Origin: Parvibaculum sp039680535
GTDB lineage: Bacteria; Pseudomonadota; Alphaproteobacteria; Parvibaculales; Parvibaculaceae
Length of the DNA: 64,000 nucleotides
Direction: 5' to 3'
NCBI RefSeq assembly: GCF_039680535.1
Contig: NZ_JBDKSS010000012.1
Span: 95,084-159,083, forward strand
The notes under the pieces were generated by a model, which saw nothing but the letters and a program-made list of their open reading frames with translations, did not search any database and was not told the origin of the DNA. Positions within the stretch are counted from its first letter, which is position 1. Every line of letters starts with the position of its first letter. Positions 33,408 to 42,053 of this stretch are shown piece by piece. The position numbers and the translations under genes are program-made.

Positions 33408-34268
33408 ATGCTTGCGACCCTCATCATCGTCTTTCGTGAAGTCATCGAGGCGGCGCTCGTCCTCAGCATCGTTGCGGCTGCGACGAAAGGCGTGGCGGGC
33501 CGCAACAAGTGGCTGGTGCTCGGCGTGCTGGGAGGCATTGCGGGCGCGGCTCTTGTCGCCGTCTTTGCCGGCACGATTTCGGAATCGCTGGAAGGCGTGG
33601 GGCAGGAAGTCTTCAACGCCAGCGTGCTCTTCGTCGCCGTCATCATGCTTGCCTGGCACAATGTCTGGATGAGCAGCCATGGCCGCGAGCTTGCCGCGGA
33701 AATGAAGGCGGTCGGTCACGACGTGTCGGTGGGTACGCGGCCGCTTTATGCGGTGGCCATCGTTGTCGGCATGGCGATCCTGCGCGAAGGTTCGGAAGTC
33801 GTGCTTTTCCTTTACGGCATTGCGAGCGGCGGCGTCGGCGCATCGGGCCTGCTGCTCGGTGGCGCGATCGGCGTGGTCGCTGGTGCGGCGCTCGGCTTCG
33901 CGCTCTATTTCGGACTTCTCAATCTTTCGACGCGCCACCTCTTCTCGGTGACGAGCTGGATGATCCTTCTGCTCGCGGCGGGCATGGCGGCGCAGGGCGC
34001 GAATTTCCTGACACAGGCCGGTCTTCTGCCGTCGCTCGGCACCGGGCTCTGGGACACGTCGGCGATCCTGCCGGATGGCGGCTCGGGATTTGCCGGTATC
34101 ATCGGACAGACGCTGCACACGCTGGTCGGCTACACGGCGCGGCCCTCGGGCATCCAGCTGGTCTTCTATGTCGGAACGCTCATCCTCATCGGCGGCGCCA
34201 TGAAGCTTTATGGCAATGTGCGGACGCAGACGACGCAGGGCAGCGTCGCCCCGCACCCGGCGGCCTGA
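33408..34268 (+). CDS. efeU: FTR1-family iron permease
   Basis: A 286-residue inner-membrane permease with seven hydrophobic segments and two R-E-x-x-E motifs, F-R-E-V-I-E near residue 11 and L-R-E-G-S-E near 126, the iron-binding hallmark of Ftr1/EfeU. The N-terminal and C-terminal three-helix halves are visible. With the preceding cupredoxin and Fur box this forms a two-gene Efe-like uptake system; no EfeB peroxidase is present here. The symbol reflects family similarity rather than demonstrated orthology. Confidence 0.88.
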   Translation: MLATLIIVFREVIEAALVLSIVAAATKGVAGRNKWLVLGVLGGIAGAALVAVFAGTISESLEGVGQEVFNASVLFVAVIMLAWHNVWMSSHGRELAAEMKAVGHDVSVGTRPLYAVAIVVGMAILREGSEVVLFLYGIASGGVGASGLLLGGAIGVVAGAALGFALYFGLLNLSTRHLFSVTSWMILLLAAGMAAQGANFLTQAGLLPSLGTGLWDTSAILPDGGSGFAGIIGQTLHTLVGYTARPSGIQLVFYVGTLILIGGAMKLYGNVRTQTTQGSVAPHPAA

Positions 34269-34269
34269 T

Positions 34270-34977
34270 TCAATAAAACCAGGAATTGACGCCTGAGCGG
34301 TCGAAGGGCTGCCAGGCTCCTTCCGGCAGCGCCAGTCGGTCGGCAATCGCCCAGAGCACGAGCGGATTGACGCTCATGCCCATATGGCTCGCCTGAACCT
34401 CGATATTGTCCGTTTGCGGACCTTCCGTTTCCCGGCAGGCTTCCCATGGCACAACGCCATCTGTCTTTGAGTAGATGGCGGTGCAGGGCACGGGCGGTGC
34501 GACGCGCAGGCGCTTGGCGAGTTCCGGGTCGTAGCTTCCATCCATCCTGTAGCCGGCGGCGAAGGGGCTTCCGAGCGTGATGACCTGGCGCACCAGCGAG
34601 GGCTGCTCGCGGGCGAGCTCTCGCGCATAGATGCCGCCGAGCGACCAGCCGATGATGCTGACGCGGCGCTGGTAGCGGTCCGACAATTCCTTGAAGCGGT
34701 CGCGCACGCCCTGGCGGATCTTCTCGCTCGGGCCCCAGTTCATGCCGAGCTTCCAGGGGTGAACCTGATAGCCGAGCGCCTGGAGATAGCGGCGCAGCAC
34801 CACGGTCGAGCCGTCGGAGGTGAGCATGCCGGGCAGCACGAGCACGGGATGCCCGTCGCCGCGCGGCGCATGCATCAGCGCGGGAAGCGCGGGCACCATG
34901 GAGCCCAATTCAAGAAAGACGCGGAGCTCTCCGAGCCGGGAAAAGAGGCTCGGCTCTTCAGGCGCGGAAAATGGCAT
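34270..34977 (-). CDS. Alpha/beta hydrolase (esterase/lipase-like)
   Basis: A 235-residue alpha/beta hydrolase with oxyanion region V-L-V-L-P-G-M-L near residue 47, nucleophile elbow G-W-S-L-G-G near 110, likely acid in Y-S-K-T-D-G-V-V near 172 and histidine in A-S-H-M-G-M near 198. The last motif resembles PGAP1/lipase-like esterases acting on acylated substrates. No signal peptide. It is convergent with the FTR1 gene, whose stop is one base away. Substrate is unknown. Confidence 0.7.
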   Translation of the reverse strand: MPFSAPEEPSLFSRLGELRVFLELGSMVPALPALMHAPRGDGHPVLVLPGMLTSDGSTVVLRRYLQALGYQVHPWKLGMNWGPSEKIRQGVRDRFKELSDRYQRRVSIIGWSLGGIYARELAREQPSLVRQVITLGSPFAAGYRMDGSYDPELAKRLRVAPPVPCTAIYSKTDGVVPWEACRETEGPQTDNIEVQASHMGMSVNPLVLWAIADRLALPEGAWQPFDRSGVNSWFY

Positions 34978-35067
34978 GAAAACTCCGGGGTGACGCAGAG
35001 ACGGAGGGCATGTTAGCGCGTCCGGTGGTAGCGGTCACCCGGTATGGGGTACCCGGCGGTGAGGCCA

Positions 35068-36012
35068 TCAATGATGCCCGTCATGCCCGCTATCGGCACA
35101 TTCGCCGCGCTCCAGCTGCACCGTCGCATGGCCGATGCCGAATTCGGAGCTGAGCCGCGCCTTGATGCCGGACAGCGCCGCGTGACCGTCGGCGCCATCC
35201 TTCAGATGCGCATGGAGTGTGACGAGCGACTGGGTGGGCGTCAGCGACCAGACATGGACGTGATGCACATCGTCGACGCCCTCGACGTTCCTCGCGAGGT
35301 CGGCCGCGATCTCGTCGGGATCGAGATGATGCGGCGTTCCCTCCATCAGGATATGCGCGGAATCCCGCGTCACCTTCCATGCGCTGCGAAGGATGAGCAC
35401 CGCGACGAGCACGGAGAGCATGGGGTCCACGGGCATGAAGCCGGTGAAGAGAATGACGATGGCGGCAATGATCGCGGCGACGGAGCCGAGAAGGTCGCCG
35501 AGCACATGAAGCGCGGCGCCTTTGAGGTTGAGGCTGTCGCCCGCGCCATGAAGCATCAGGAAGGACAGGACGTTTACGATGAGGCCGCCAATGGCGACCA
35601 CAAGCATGGGTGCGCCCAGAACTTCGGACGGCTGCATGAGGCGCATGGCTGCCTCGACGATGATCCATGCGGAAAGCGCCAGCATGACCACGCCGTTGAG
35701 GAAGGCCGCGAGGATTTCCGCGCGGTGCCAGCCATAGCTGCGCGCATCGTCCGCCGGCCGCCGCGCGAGGCGCACCGCGATCCATGCAAGCGCCAGCGCG
35801 CCTGTGTCGGTGAGCATGTGGCCCGCATCGGCGATGAGGGCGAGCGAGCCCGAGATGAAGCCGCCCGCCGCCTCGACGATCATGAAGCCGCCGGTGAGCC
35901 ATAGCGCGACGAGCACGCGGCGTTCATTGCCCGCGCCGTGTTCGTGGGCATGTTCATGGTGATGCCCATGATCATGATGAGGCCCGTGATCGTGGTGATG
36001 CGCGGCGGACAT
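35068..36012 (-). CDS. czcD: Cation diffusion facilitator, zinc efflux (CzcD/ZitB-like)
   Basis: A 314-residue CDF antiporter exporting zinc (or Co/Cd). The N-terminus is histidine-rich (about residues 5-28) and six transmembrane helices follow. The transport-site residues are H-M-L-T-D-T in helix II (H-x-x-x-D, near 66) and H-V-L-G-D near 168 in helix V. A cytoplasmic C-terminal domain (about 215-305) ends with further His/Cys. Its start overlaps the stop of the upstream ArsR-type repressor, so regulator and pump form one operon with zinc-responsive control. Confidence 0.9.
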   Translation of the reverse strand: MSAAHHHDHGPHHDHGHHHEHAHEHGAGNERRVLVALWLTGGFMIVEAAGGFISGSLALIADAGHMLTDTGALALAWIAVRLARRPADDARSYGWHRAEILAAFLNGVVMLALSAWIIVEAAMRLMQPSEVLGAPMLVVAIGGLIVNVLSFLMLHGAGDSLNLKGAALHVLGDLLGSVAAIIAAIVILFTGFMPVDPMLSVLVAVLILRSAWKVTRDSAHILMEGTPHHLDPDEIAADLARNVEGVDDVHHVHVWSLTPTQSLVTLHAHLKDGADGHAALSGIKARLSSEFGIGHATVQLERGECADSGHDGHH

Positions 36013-36338
36013 TATTCGGGCTCCTCGTTCACATGGGCGACCATGTCGGCGATGACGTGACGCACATGAGCATCGTGAATGCGATAGAAGATCTGCTTGC
36101 CGCGCCGTTCGGCCGTGACGAGGCGCGCAGCGCGCAGAAGCCTCAGATGGTGGCTGACGAGGGAAGGGGAGAGGCCGAGCTTTTCGGCCATGTGCCCGAC
36201 CGATTGCGGTCCCTCCAGCGTCTCCACGACGATCCTGAGCCTGCTTGGATCGCCAAGCAGGCGGAACATCTCGGCAAGCTCCGTCGCCTTGTCGTCGGAA
36301 AGCGAAAGCTCGGCTGTCGTCAGGCTGTGCGGGTGCAT
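36012..36338 (-). CDS. ArsR/SmtB-family zinc-responsive repressor
   Basis: A 108-residue winged-helix repressor. The recognition helix is in S-P-S-L-V-S-H-H-L-R-L-L-R (about 58-70). The C-terminal helix has D-x-H then ten residues, then H-x-x-E (D-A-H ... H-V-N-E), the alpha-5 zinc site of SmtB/CzrA. Open frames start at 36374 and 36365, but the operator palindrome (36346-36369) would then lie inside the coding region. The ATG at 36338, just downstream of the operator, is preferred although its ribosome site is weak. It represses itself and the zinc exporter, with release by zinc. Confidence 0.85.
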   Translation of the reverse strand: MHPHSLTTAELSLSDDKATELAEMFRLLGDPSRLRIVVETLEGPQSVGHMAEKLGLSPSLVSHHLRLLRAARLVTAERRGKQIFYRIHDAHVRHVIADMVAHVNEEPE

Positions 36339-36345
36339 ATCAATC

Positions 36346-36369
36346 ACATATGAACAGGTGTTCATATGT
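36346..36369. promoter_or_regulatory. SmtB/CzrA-type operator
   Basis: A perfect 10-base inverted repeat, ACATATGAAC and GTTCATATGT, around AGGT. It matches the TATGAACA-n-TGTTCATA pattern bound by SmtB, CzrA and related zinc sensors. It lies directly upstream of the repressor gene at 36338. Confidence 0.85.
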
Positions 36370-36466
36370 AGCATCGGGGTGGTGGCGGATCAAGTCGAGT
36401 CGTATGGCCGCCCGCCTTGTGCTACATCGCCGCCATTCGTCTTCAAGCCTCATCGGGGGACCATCC

Positions 36467-37663
36467 ATGCGTATCGGCACACCGCTCACCAAAGGCGCGA
36501 CGCGGGTCATGCTTCTGGGCTCCGGCGAGCTTGGCAAGGAGGTGGCGATCGAGCTTCAGCGCTATGGCGCGGAGGTGATCGCCGTCGACCGCTATGAGAA
36601 TGCCCCCGCACAGCAGGTCGCGCACCGCTCCTATGTGATCGCGATGACCGACGCGGCGGCCTTGCGCGCGCTGGTCGAGAAGGAGCGCCCGCATCTCATC
36701 GTTCCCGAGATCGAGGCCATCGCCACCGACGAGTTGGCGAAGATCGAGGCGGAAGGGTTGGCGGAAGTGATTCCCACCGCCCGCGCCGCGCAGCTCACCA
36801 TGAACCGCGAAGGCATTCGCCGCCTCGCCGCCGAAGAGCTTGGACTGCCGACCTCGCCCTATGCCTTCGCCGCCAGCGTCGAGGAGTTGAAGGCGGGCGC
36901 GGCAAAAGTCGGCTTTCCCTGTTTTGTGAAGCCGGTCATGTCGTCATCCGGCAAGGGGCAGAGTTATGTCGAGAATACCGAGGGCGTTCAGGCGGCCTGG
37001 GATTATGCGATGGCGGGGGGGCGCGTCGAGCGCCAGCTCGTCATCGTCGAGGGACGCATCGACTTCGACTATGAGATCACGCAGCTCACCGTTCGCGCGC
37101 TGGGCGCATCGGGCGCGATCGAAACGCATTTCTGCGAGCCGGTCGGCCATGTGCAGGTGAAGGGCGATTATGTCGAAAGCTGGCAACCGCAGGCCATGAG
37201 CGCGAAGGCGCTCGCCCGCGCCCGCGAAATCGCCGGGAAGGTGACGGAGGCGCTGGGCGGACGCGGCATTTTTGGCGTCGAACTCTTCGTGAAGGGGGAC
37301 GATGTCTGGTTCTCCGAAGTGAGCCCGCGCCCGCACGATACGGGTCTCGTCACGCTGGTCAGCCAGTACCAGAGCGAGTTCGCGCTGCATGCCCGCGCGA
37401 TCCTCGGCCTGCCGGTTTCGACAGAGCTTCTGTCGCCGGGGGCGTCCGCCGTCATTTATGGCGGCATGGACGAGCAGGGCATTGCCTTCGAAGGGCTCGA
37501 TCAGGCGCTTGCCGTGCCGGGCGCCGAAGTCCGCCTCTTCGGCAAGCCCGAATCCTTCCTGCGCCGCCGCATGGGCGTGGCGCTGGCGCGTGGCGCGGAT
37601 ACCGCCGAAGCGCGGGCGCGGGCTAAGGAAGCTGCTTCGCGGGTGAAGCCGATCAAGGGTTAG
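36467..37663 (+). CDS. purT: Formate-dependent phosphoribosylglycinamide formyltransferase
   Basis: A 398-residue ATP-grasp enzyme (GAR transformylase 2) that formylates GAR in purine synthesis using formate and ATP, independent of tetrahydrofolate. The N-terminal preATP-grasp domain has L-L-G-S-G-E-L-G-K-E near residue 17. The ATP-grasp core includes K-P-V-M-S-S-S-G-K-G-Q-S near 155 and the Mg-binding V-E-L-F-V and E-V-S-P-R-P-H-D-T-G near 280. The ATG at 36467 matches the family N-terminus; the upstream 74 codons of the open frame overlap the divergent regulator and are not coding. Formate may be supplied by the FrmA/FghA pathway. Confidence 0.95.
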   Translation: MRIGTPLTKGATRVMLLGSGELGKEVAIELQRYGAEVIAVDRYENAPAQQVAHRSYVIAMTDAAALRALVEKERPHLIVPEIEAIATDELAKIEAEGLAEVIPTARAAQLTMNREGIRRLAAEELGLPTSPYAFAASVEELKAGAAKVGFPCFVKPVMSSSGKGQSYVENTEGVQAAWDYAMAGGRVERQLVIVEGRIDFDYEITQLTVRALGASGAIETHFCEPVGHVQVKGDYVESWQPQAMSAKALARAREIAGKVTEALGGRGIFGVELFVKGDDVWFSEVSPRPHDTGLVTLVSQYQSEFALHARAILGLPVSTELLSPGASAVIYGGMDEQGIAFEGLDQALAVPGAEVRLFGKPESFLRRRMGVALARGADTAEARARAKEAASRVKPIKG

Positions 37664-37776
37664 GCCCCCTTTCTTTTGCAAATTCGCAGCATAATTTTTG
37701 TCATGCTGCATTTATTCCATGTTCAAAGCCCGATACTCTCATTCAGGCAAGGGCGCTTTGCGCCAAAGCAGGTAGG

Positions 37777-38742
37777 ATGAGCATGGATTGGGACGATCTC
37801 CGCTACTTCCTGGCAGTCGCGGGTGCGGGGAGCCTCTCGGGCGCCGCGCAGCAGCTCGGCGTCAATACGACCACGGTTCTGCGCCGCGTCGCCTCGCTCG
37901 AGGATGATCTGGGCGCCAGGCTCTTCGAACGCGAGCGCACCGGCTACCGGCTGACGGCGGCGGGCGAAAAGCTCGTGGAGGCGCTGGAGCCCGTGGACAG
38001 GCGGCTTTCCGCCCTGCCGAGGGACTTCGCCGCGTCGGGCTCCGGCGGCGAGGGGGCGGTACGGCTCGCGGCAAGCGAGGTGCTGGCGGCAGCCCTCATC
38101 GCCCCGGAATTGCCGGCCTTCCGCAGCGCCCATCCCGGCCTTGAACTTGAACTTGTGGATGACCCGCGGGGTGCAAGTCTCGGTAATGCCCCGCGTATCG
38201 GCAATCCGCTGCGCGATGTGGATGTCGCGCTCAGGGCCGCCCGGCCAACCCAGGGCGACATGCTTATGCGAAAAGTCGGGGACATGGCTTATGGGCTCTA
38301 TGCCTCGACCGCTTACCTTGCGGAAAGGGGCAGGCCGGAGCAGATGTCGGACCTTGCCGGGCACGACATCATCGGATTTCCGCGCGGAGAGACGCCATTG
38401 GGTCCAGTTTGGTGGATGTCGCGCGCCGAGAAATCTTCCAGTGTTACATTCCGTTCGTCGAGCGCCGCCGCGCGCGCGGAAGCTGCGCGCAGAAATCTTG
38501 GGCTGACGGCCTTGCCATGCCTCATCGCCGACAGGGATGCGACGCTCGTCCGGGTGTTCGGGCCAGACCTTCTGGGCGCTCTCGAATTATGGCTCATGGC
38601 GCGTAACGATCTCGCCCAGCTCGCCCATGTCAGGGCGGTTATGGAGTTCCTTGTCGAGGTGGTGAAGCGCCATCGCGCGCAACTCGATGGACGTTCGCAC
38701 GAGATCACCGAATTCGCTCTCAAGCCTCTGAAAAGCCCCTAA
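37777..38742 (+). CDS. LysR family transcriptional regulator
   Basis: A 321-residue LysR-type regulator. The N-terminal helix-turn-helix (about residues 5-63) has L-R-Y-F-L-A-V-A then S-L-S-G-A-A-Q-Q-L-G-V-N-T-T-T-V-L-R-R, and E-R-E-R-T-G-Y-R near 52. The substrate-binding domain spans about 95-300. The phrase M-D-W-D-D-L-R-Y-F is typical of one group of alphaproteobacterial LysR proteins. It has no divergent partner gene that would reveal its target: purT lies upstream in the same direction and mreB downstream. Effector unknown. Confidence 0.88.
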   Translation: MSMDWDDLRYFLAVAGAGSLSGAAQQLGVNTTTVLRRVASLEDDLGARLFERERTGYRLTAAGEKLVEALEPVDRRLSALPRDFAASGSGGEGAVRLAASEVLAAALIAPELPAFRSAHPGLELELVDDPRGASLGNAPRIGNPLRDVDVALRAARPTQGDMLMRKVGDMAYGLYASTAYLAERGRPEQMSDLAGHDIIGFPRGETPLGPVWWMSRAEKSSSVTFRSSSAAARAEAARRNLGLTALPCLIADRDATLVRVFGPDLLGALELWLMARNDLAQLAHVRAVMEFLVEVVKRHRAQLDGRSHEITEFALKPLKSP

Positions 38743-39230
38743 AATAAGGTGTTTTTCGTTGCGCCTCTGTCGTCTTTCGGCGTACAAACCTCAAGCTGTC
38801 GCGCGCGCCCGGGACGGAATCGCCGCTCTCGACGATTCGCTGCGGCAGCCCAAAGCTGACAGGATGCGATGCGCTTTCGCGGGGTGGACGACGGTCCGGC
38901 CGGCACCAGCAAACAAGTGACGAGGCGGGCAGGAAGAATGACCCGAAGGGTGGGAGTGAGCGGAATGGCGGGAGTGGACGGTACTGTCCTCCGCGTTCAT
39001 GCGTCGCGCCCGGCCTGCACGGCGCCCCGGTTTGTTCGCATACGGATGAATAATGGGGACGATCTTCCCGGATATTGAGATAGCCTTGCTGACCGGCTTC
39101 CGGCGCGGTGGCGGGCGGCGGGCGGCGGTGCGTTAACTGAAAAGCCACCGCGATTGACGACACTTTCAACCGTCGACGGAACTCAAGACTGCGACCTCCG
39201 GCGACCTACCTTTAAAGGACAAAGATAGAC
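38743..39230. other. 488-base region without a convincing gene, upstream of mreB
   Basis: Open frames here are short, lack ribosome sites and have no recognisable protein features. The 3' third should hold the mreB promoter. A TTGACG hexamer at about 39154 is a possible -35 box, but no clear -10 partner was found. No RNA gene was recognised. Confidence 0.5.
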
Positions 39231-40271
<1,041 letters not shown>

Positions 40272-40324
40272 GTTCAGACGAAAGTTCCGCATATGCGGGC
40301 TGATGGGGCAGCGGAAGCAAGAAC

Positions 40325-41500
40325 TTGGCGATAGATCCTAACCGGTCATCAGTTCCGATCCGTGAAATCTCCAACAGGATTTCGCTCGTCTTCATGCTGA
40401 CGCTGGCGGCTGCGTTGCTGCTTCTCGGCCGGGCGGAAACCTACGTCTTCGATCGGGCGCGCCAGGTCGTCACCGATCTGACGGCGCCGCTTCTCGAAAT
40501 CGCCTCGCGGCCCGTCGCCGCCGCCCGCCGTGTCGTCGAACGCACCGACGAATACGCCTATGTCTTCGACGAGAACGAGCGGCTGCGCGCCGAAAATGCG
40601 CGTCTCCTCGCCTGGAAGGAGGCCGCGCTGAAGCTCGAGTCGAAGCTCGCCCGTTATGAGGCGCTGCTCAATGTCCAGATTGATCCCCAGATCAGATATG
40701 TGAGCGGCCGCGTCGTCAGCGACAATGGCGGCCCCTTCGTCGATACCGTCATCGTCAATGTTGGCCGCGAAGCCGGTGTGAAGAGCGGCGACGGCGTCAT
40801 CGACACGGACGGGCTCGTTGGACGCATCGTTGCGACTGGTGAAAAGGCGAGCCGCGTTCTGCTGCTCACCGACCTGAACAGCCGCATCCCCGTTGTGGTC
40901 GAGCCAGCGCATTACAAGGCGATCCTTGCCGGCGACAACACCGATTGGCCGAAACTCGAATATCTCGCTTCCACAGGCAGCGTGTCGCCGGGCGACCGCG
41001 TCGTGACATCCGGCGATGGCGGGCTGCTTCCGCCGGGAATTCCGGTCGGCCTCGTCATCCAGACGAGTGACGGCTTCCTGCGCGTGCAGGCATTCGCCGA
41101 CCGTGACCGGCTCGATTTTGTCCGTGTCCTGAAATACGAATTCCCGAGCGAGGTGGACCGGCAAGACCCGCCTTCAATACTGCTTGGCCCGCCGGTCCAG
41201 CCAAAGCCCGTCGAGCGCGTGAAGCCCGCCGCTACCATTCCCGGCGCGCCGAAGCCCGCGACGCCGCCTCTTGCCGACGCGACGCCCGCCCCGGCGAAGC
41301 CGGTCAAGCCCGCACAGGTTGCGCCGAAGGCCGAGAAGAAACTCGCGCCCGCTCAGGCTCCAGCTTCCGCAGCTGCCCCTGCCGCGGCGCCTGGCCCCGC
41401 GACAATGCAGCCGGTGCCCGACGCGGCGGAGGAAGTGCCGCCGCCGCCTGAGGAAGAAGATGTGGTGCCGGGCGCGCAAGACACGCCGGGGACCGAGTGA
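40325..41500 (+). CDS. mreC: Rod shape-determining protein MreC
   Basis: A 391-residue periplasmic scaffold of the elongasome. One N-terminal transmembrane helix (about residues 18-40) precedes a coiled coil (about 75-110) and the two beta-barrel MreC domains (about 120-270). The C-terminal about 110 residues form a long Pro/Ala/Lys-rich tail rather than a globular domain, common in alphaproteobacteria. The start is TTG at 40325; there is no ATG in a suitable place. Its stop overlaps the mreD start (TGATG). Confidence 0.92.
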   Translation: MAIDPNRSSVPIREISNRISLVFMLTLAAALLLLGRAETYVFDRARQVVTDLTAPLLEIASRPVAAARRVVERTDEYAYVFDENERLRAENARLLAWKEAALKLESKLARYEALLNVQIDPQIRYVSGRVVSDNGGPFVDTVIVNVGREAGVKSGDGVIDTDGLVGRIVATGEKASRVLLLTDLNSRIPVVVEPAHYKAILAGDNTDWPKLEYLASTGSVSPGDRVVTSGDGGLLPPGIPVGLVIQTSDGFLRVQAFADRDRLDFVRVLKYEFPSEVDRQDPPSILLGPPVQPKPVERVKPAATIPGAPKPATPPLADATPAPAKPVKPAQVAPKAEKKLAPAQAPASAAAPAAAPGPATMQPVPDAAEEVPPPPEEEDVVPGAQDTPGTE

Positions 41501-42033
41501 TGGCGAAGCTCGAATCCTATACGCCCACACCGGCGGCCCGCGCGGGCCGCATCGTGCTGACCGTGCTGCCCTTCATCATGGGGCTTGTCTGCGTGCTGTT
41601 GTCCTTTGTGCCGGTGGGCCGCATTTTCGGCACCTCGGTCATGCCCGCATTCGGGTTGATGGCGATCTATTACTGGGCGGTCGTTCGATCCGAAATGTTC
41701 CCGGTCTATGCGGTCTTTCTGGTGGGGCTGCTGTCCGATCTTCTTTCGGGCGGCCCCATCGGGCTCTGGGCCTTCGCTTATGTGCTTACCTACATCGTCG
41801 TGCTGACGCAGCGCTTTCTTGCGGTGAATGCGCCGTTCTCCGTTTTCTGGCTCGGCTTTCTGATGACCGCGATTTTCGCGGGCTTCGTCGGCTGGGCCGC
41901 AGCTTCGCTTTTCTACAGCGCCTTTCTCCCGATCGGGCCGGTGGTCTGGCATCTTTTCGTGACGGTGGCGCTGTTTCCGCTCTTCGCGTGGATATTCGGG
42001 CTCATTGAGCGCCGCATCCTTCCTTCGAGCTAG
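41500..42033 (+). CDS. mreD: Rod shape-determining protein MreD
   Basis: A 177-residue membrane protein with about five hydrophobic segments and the short loops of MreD, including G-L-L-S-D-L-L-S-G-G-P-I-G near residue 75, the family signature. The ATG at 41500 uses the last base of the mreC stop, so translation is coupled. It links MreB and MreC with the PBP2/RodA synthase encoded immediately downstream. Confidence 0.9.
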   Translation: MAKLESYTPTPAARAGRIVLTVLPFIMGLVCVLLSFVPVGRIFGTSVMPAFGLMAIYYWAVVRSEMFPVYAVFLVGLLSDLLSGGPIGLWAFAYVLTYIVVLTQRFLAVNAPFSVFWLGFLMTAIFAGFVGWAAASLFYSAFLPIGPVVWHLFVTVALFPLFAWIFGLIERRILPSS

Positions 42034-42053
42034 AGAAGGAGCGGGAACGAGAC

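Noticed and set aside
38720..39169. 149-codon minus-strand open frame upstream of mreB
   Set aside because: No ribosome site, Pro/Arg/Ser-rich composition typical of an out-of-frame GC-rich region, overlaps the LysR gene end, and resembles no family.
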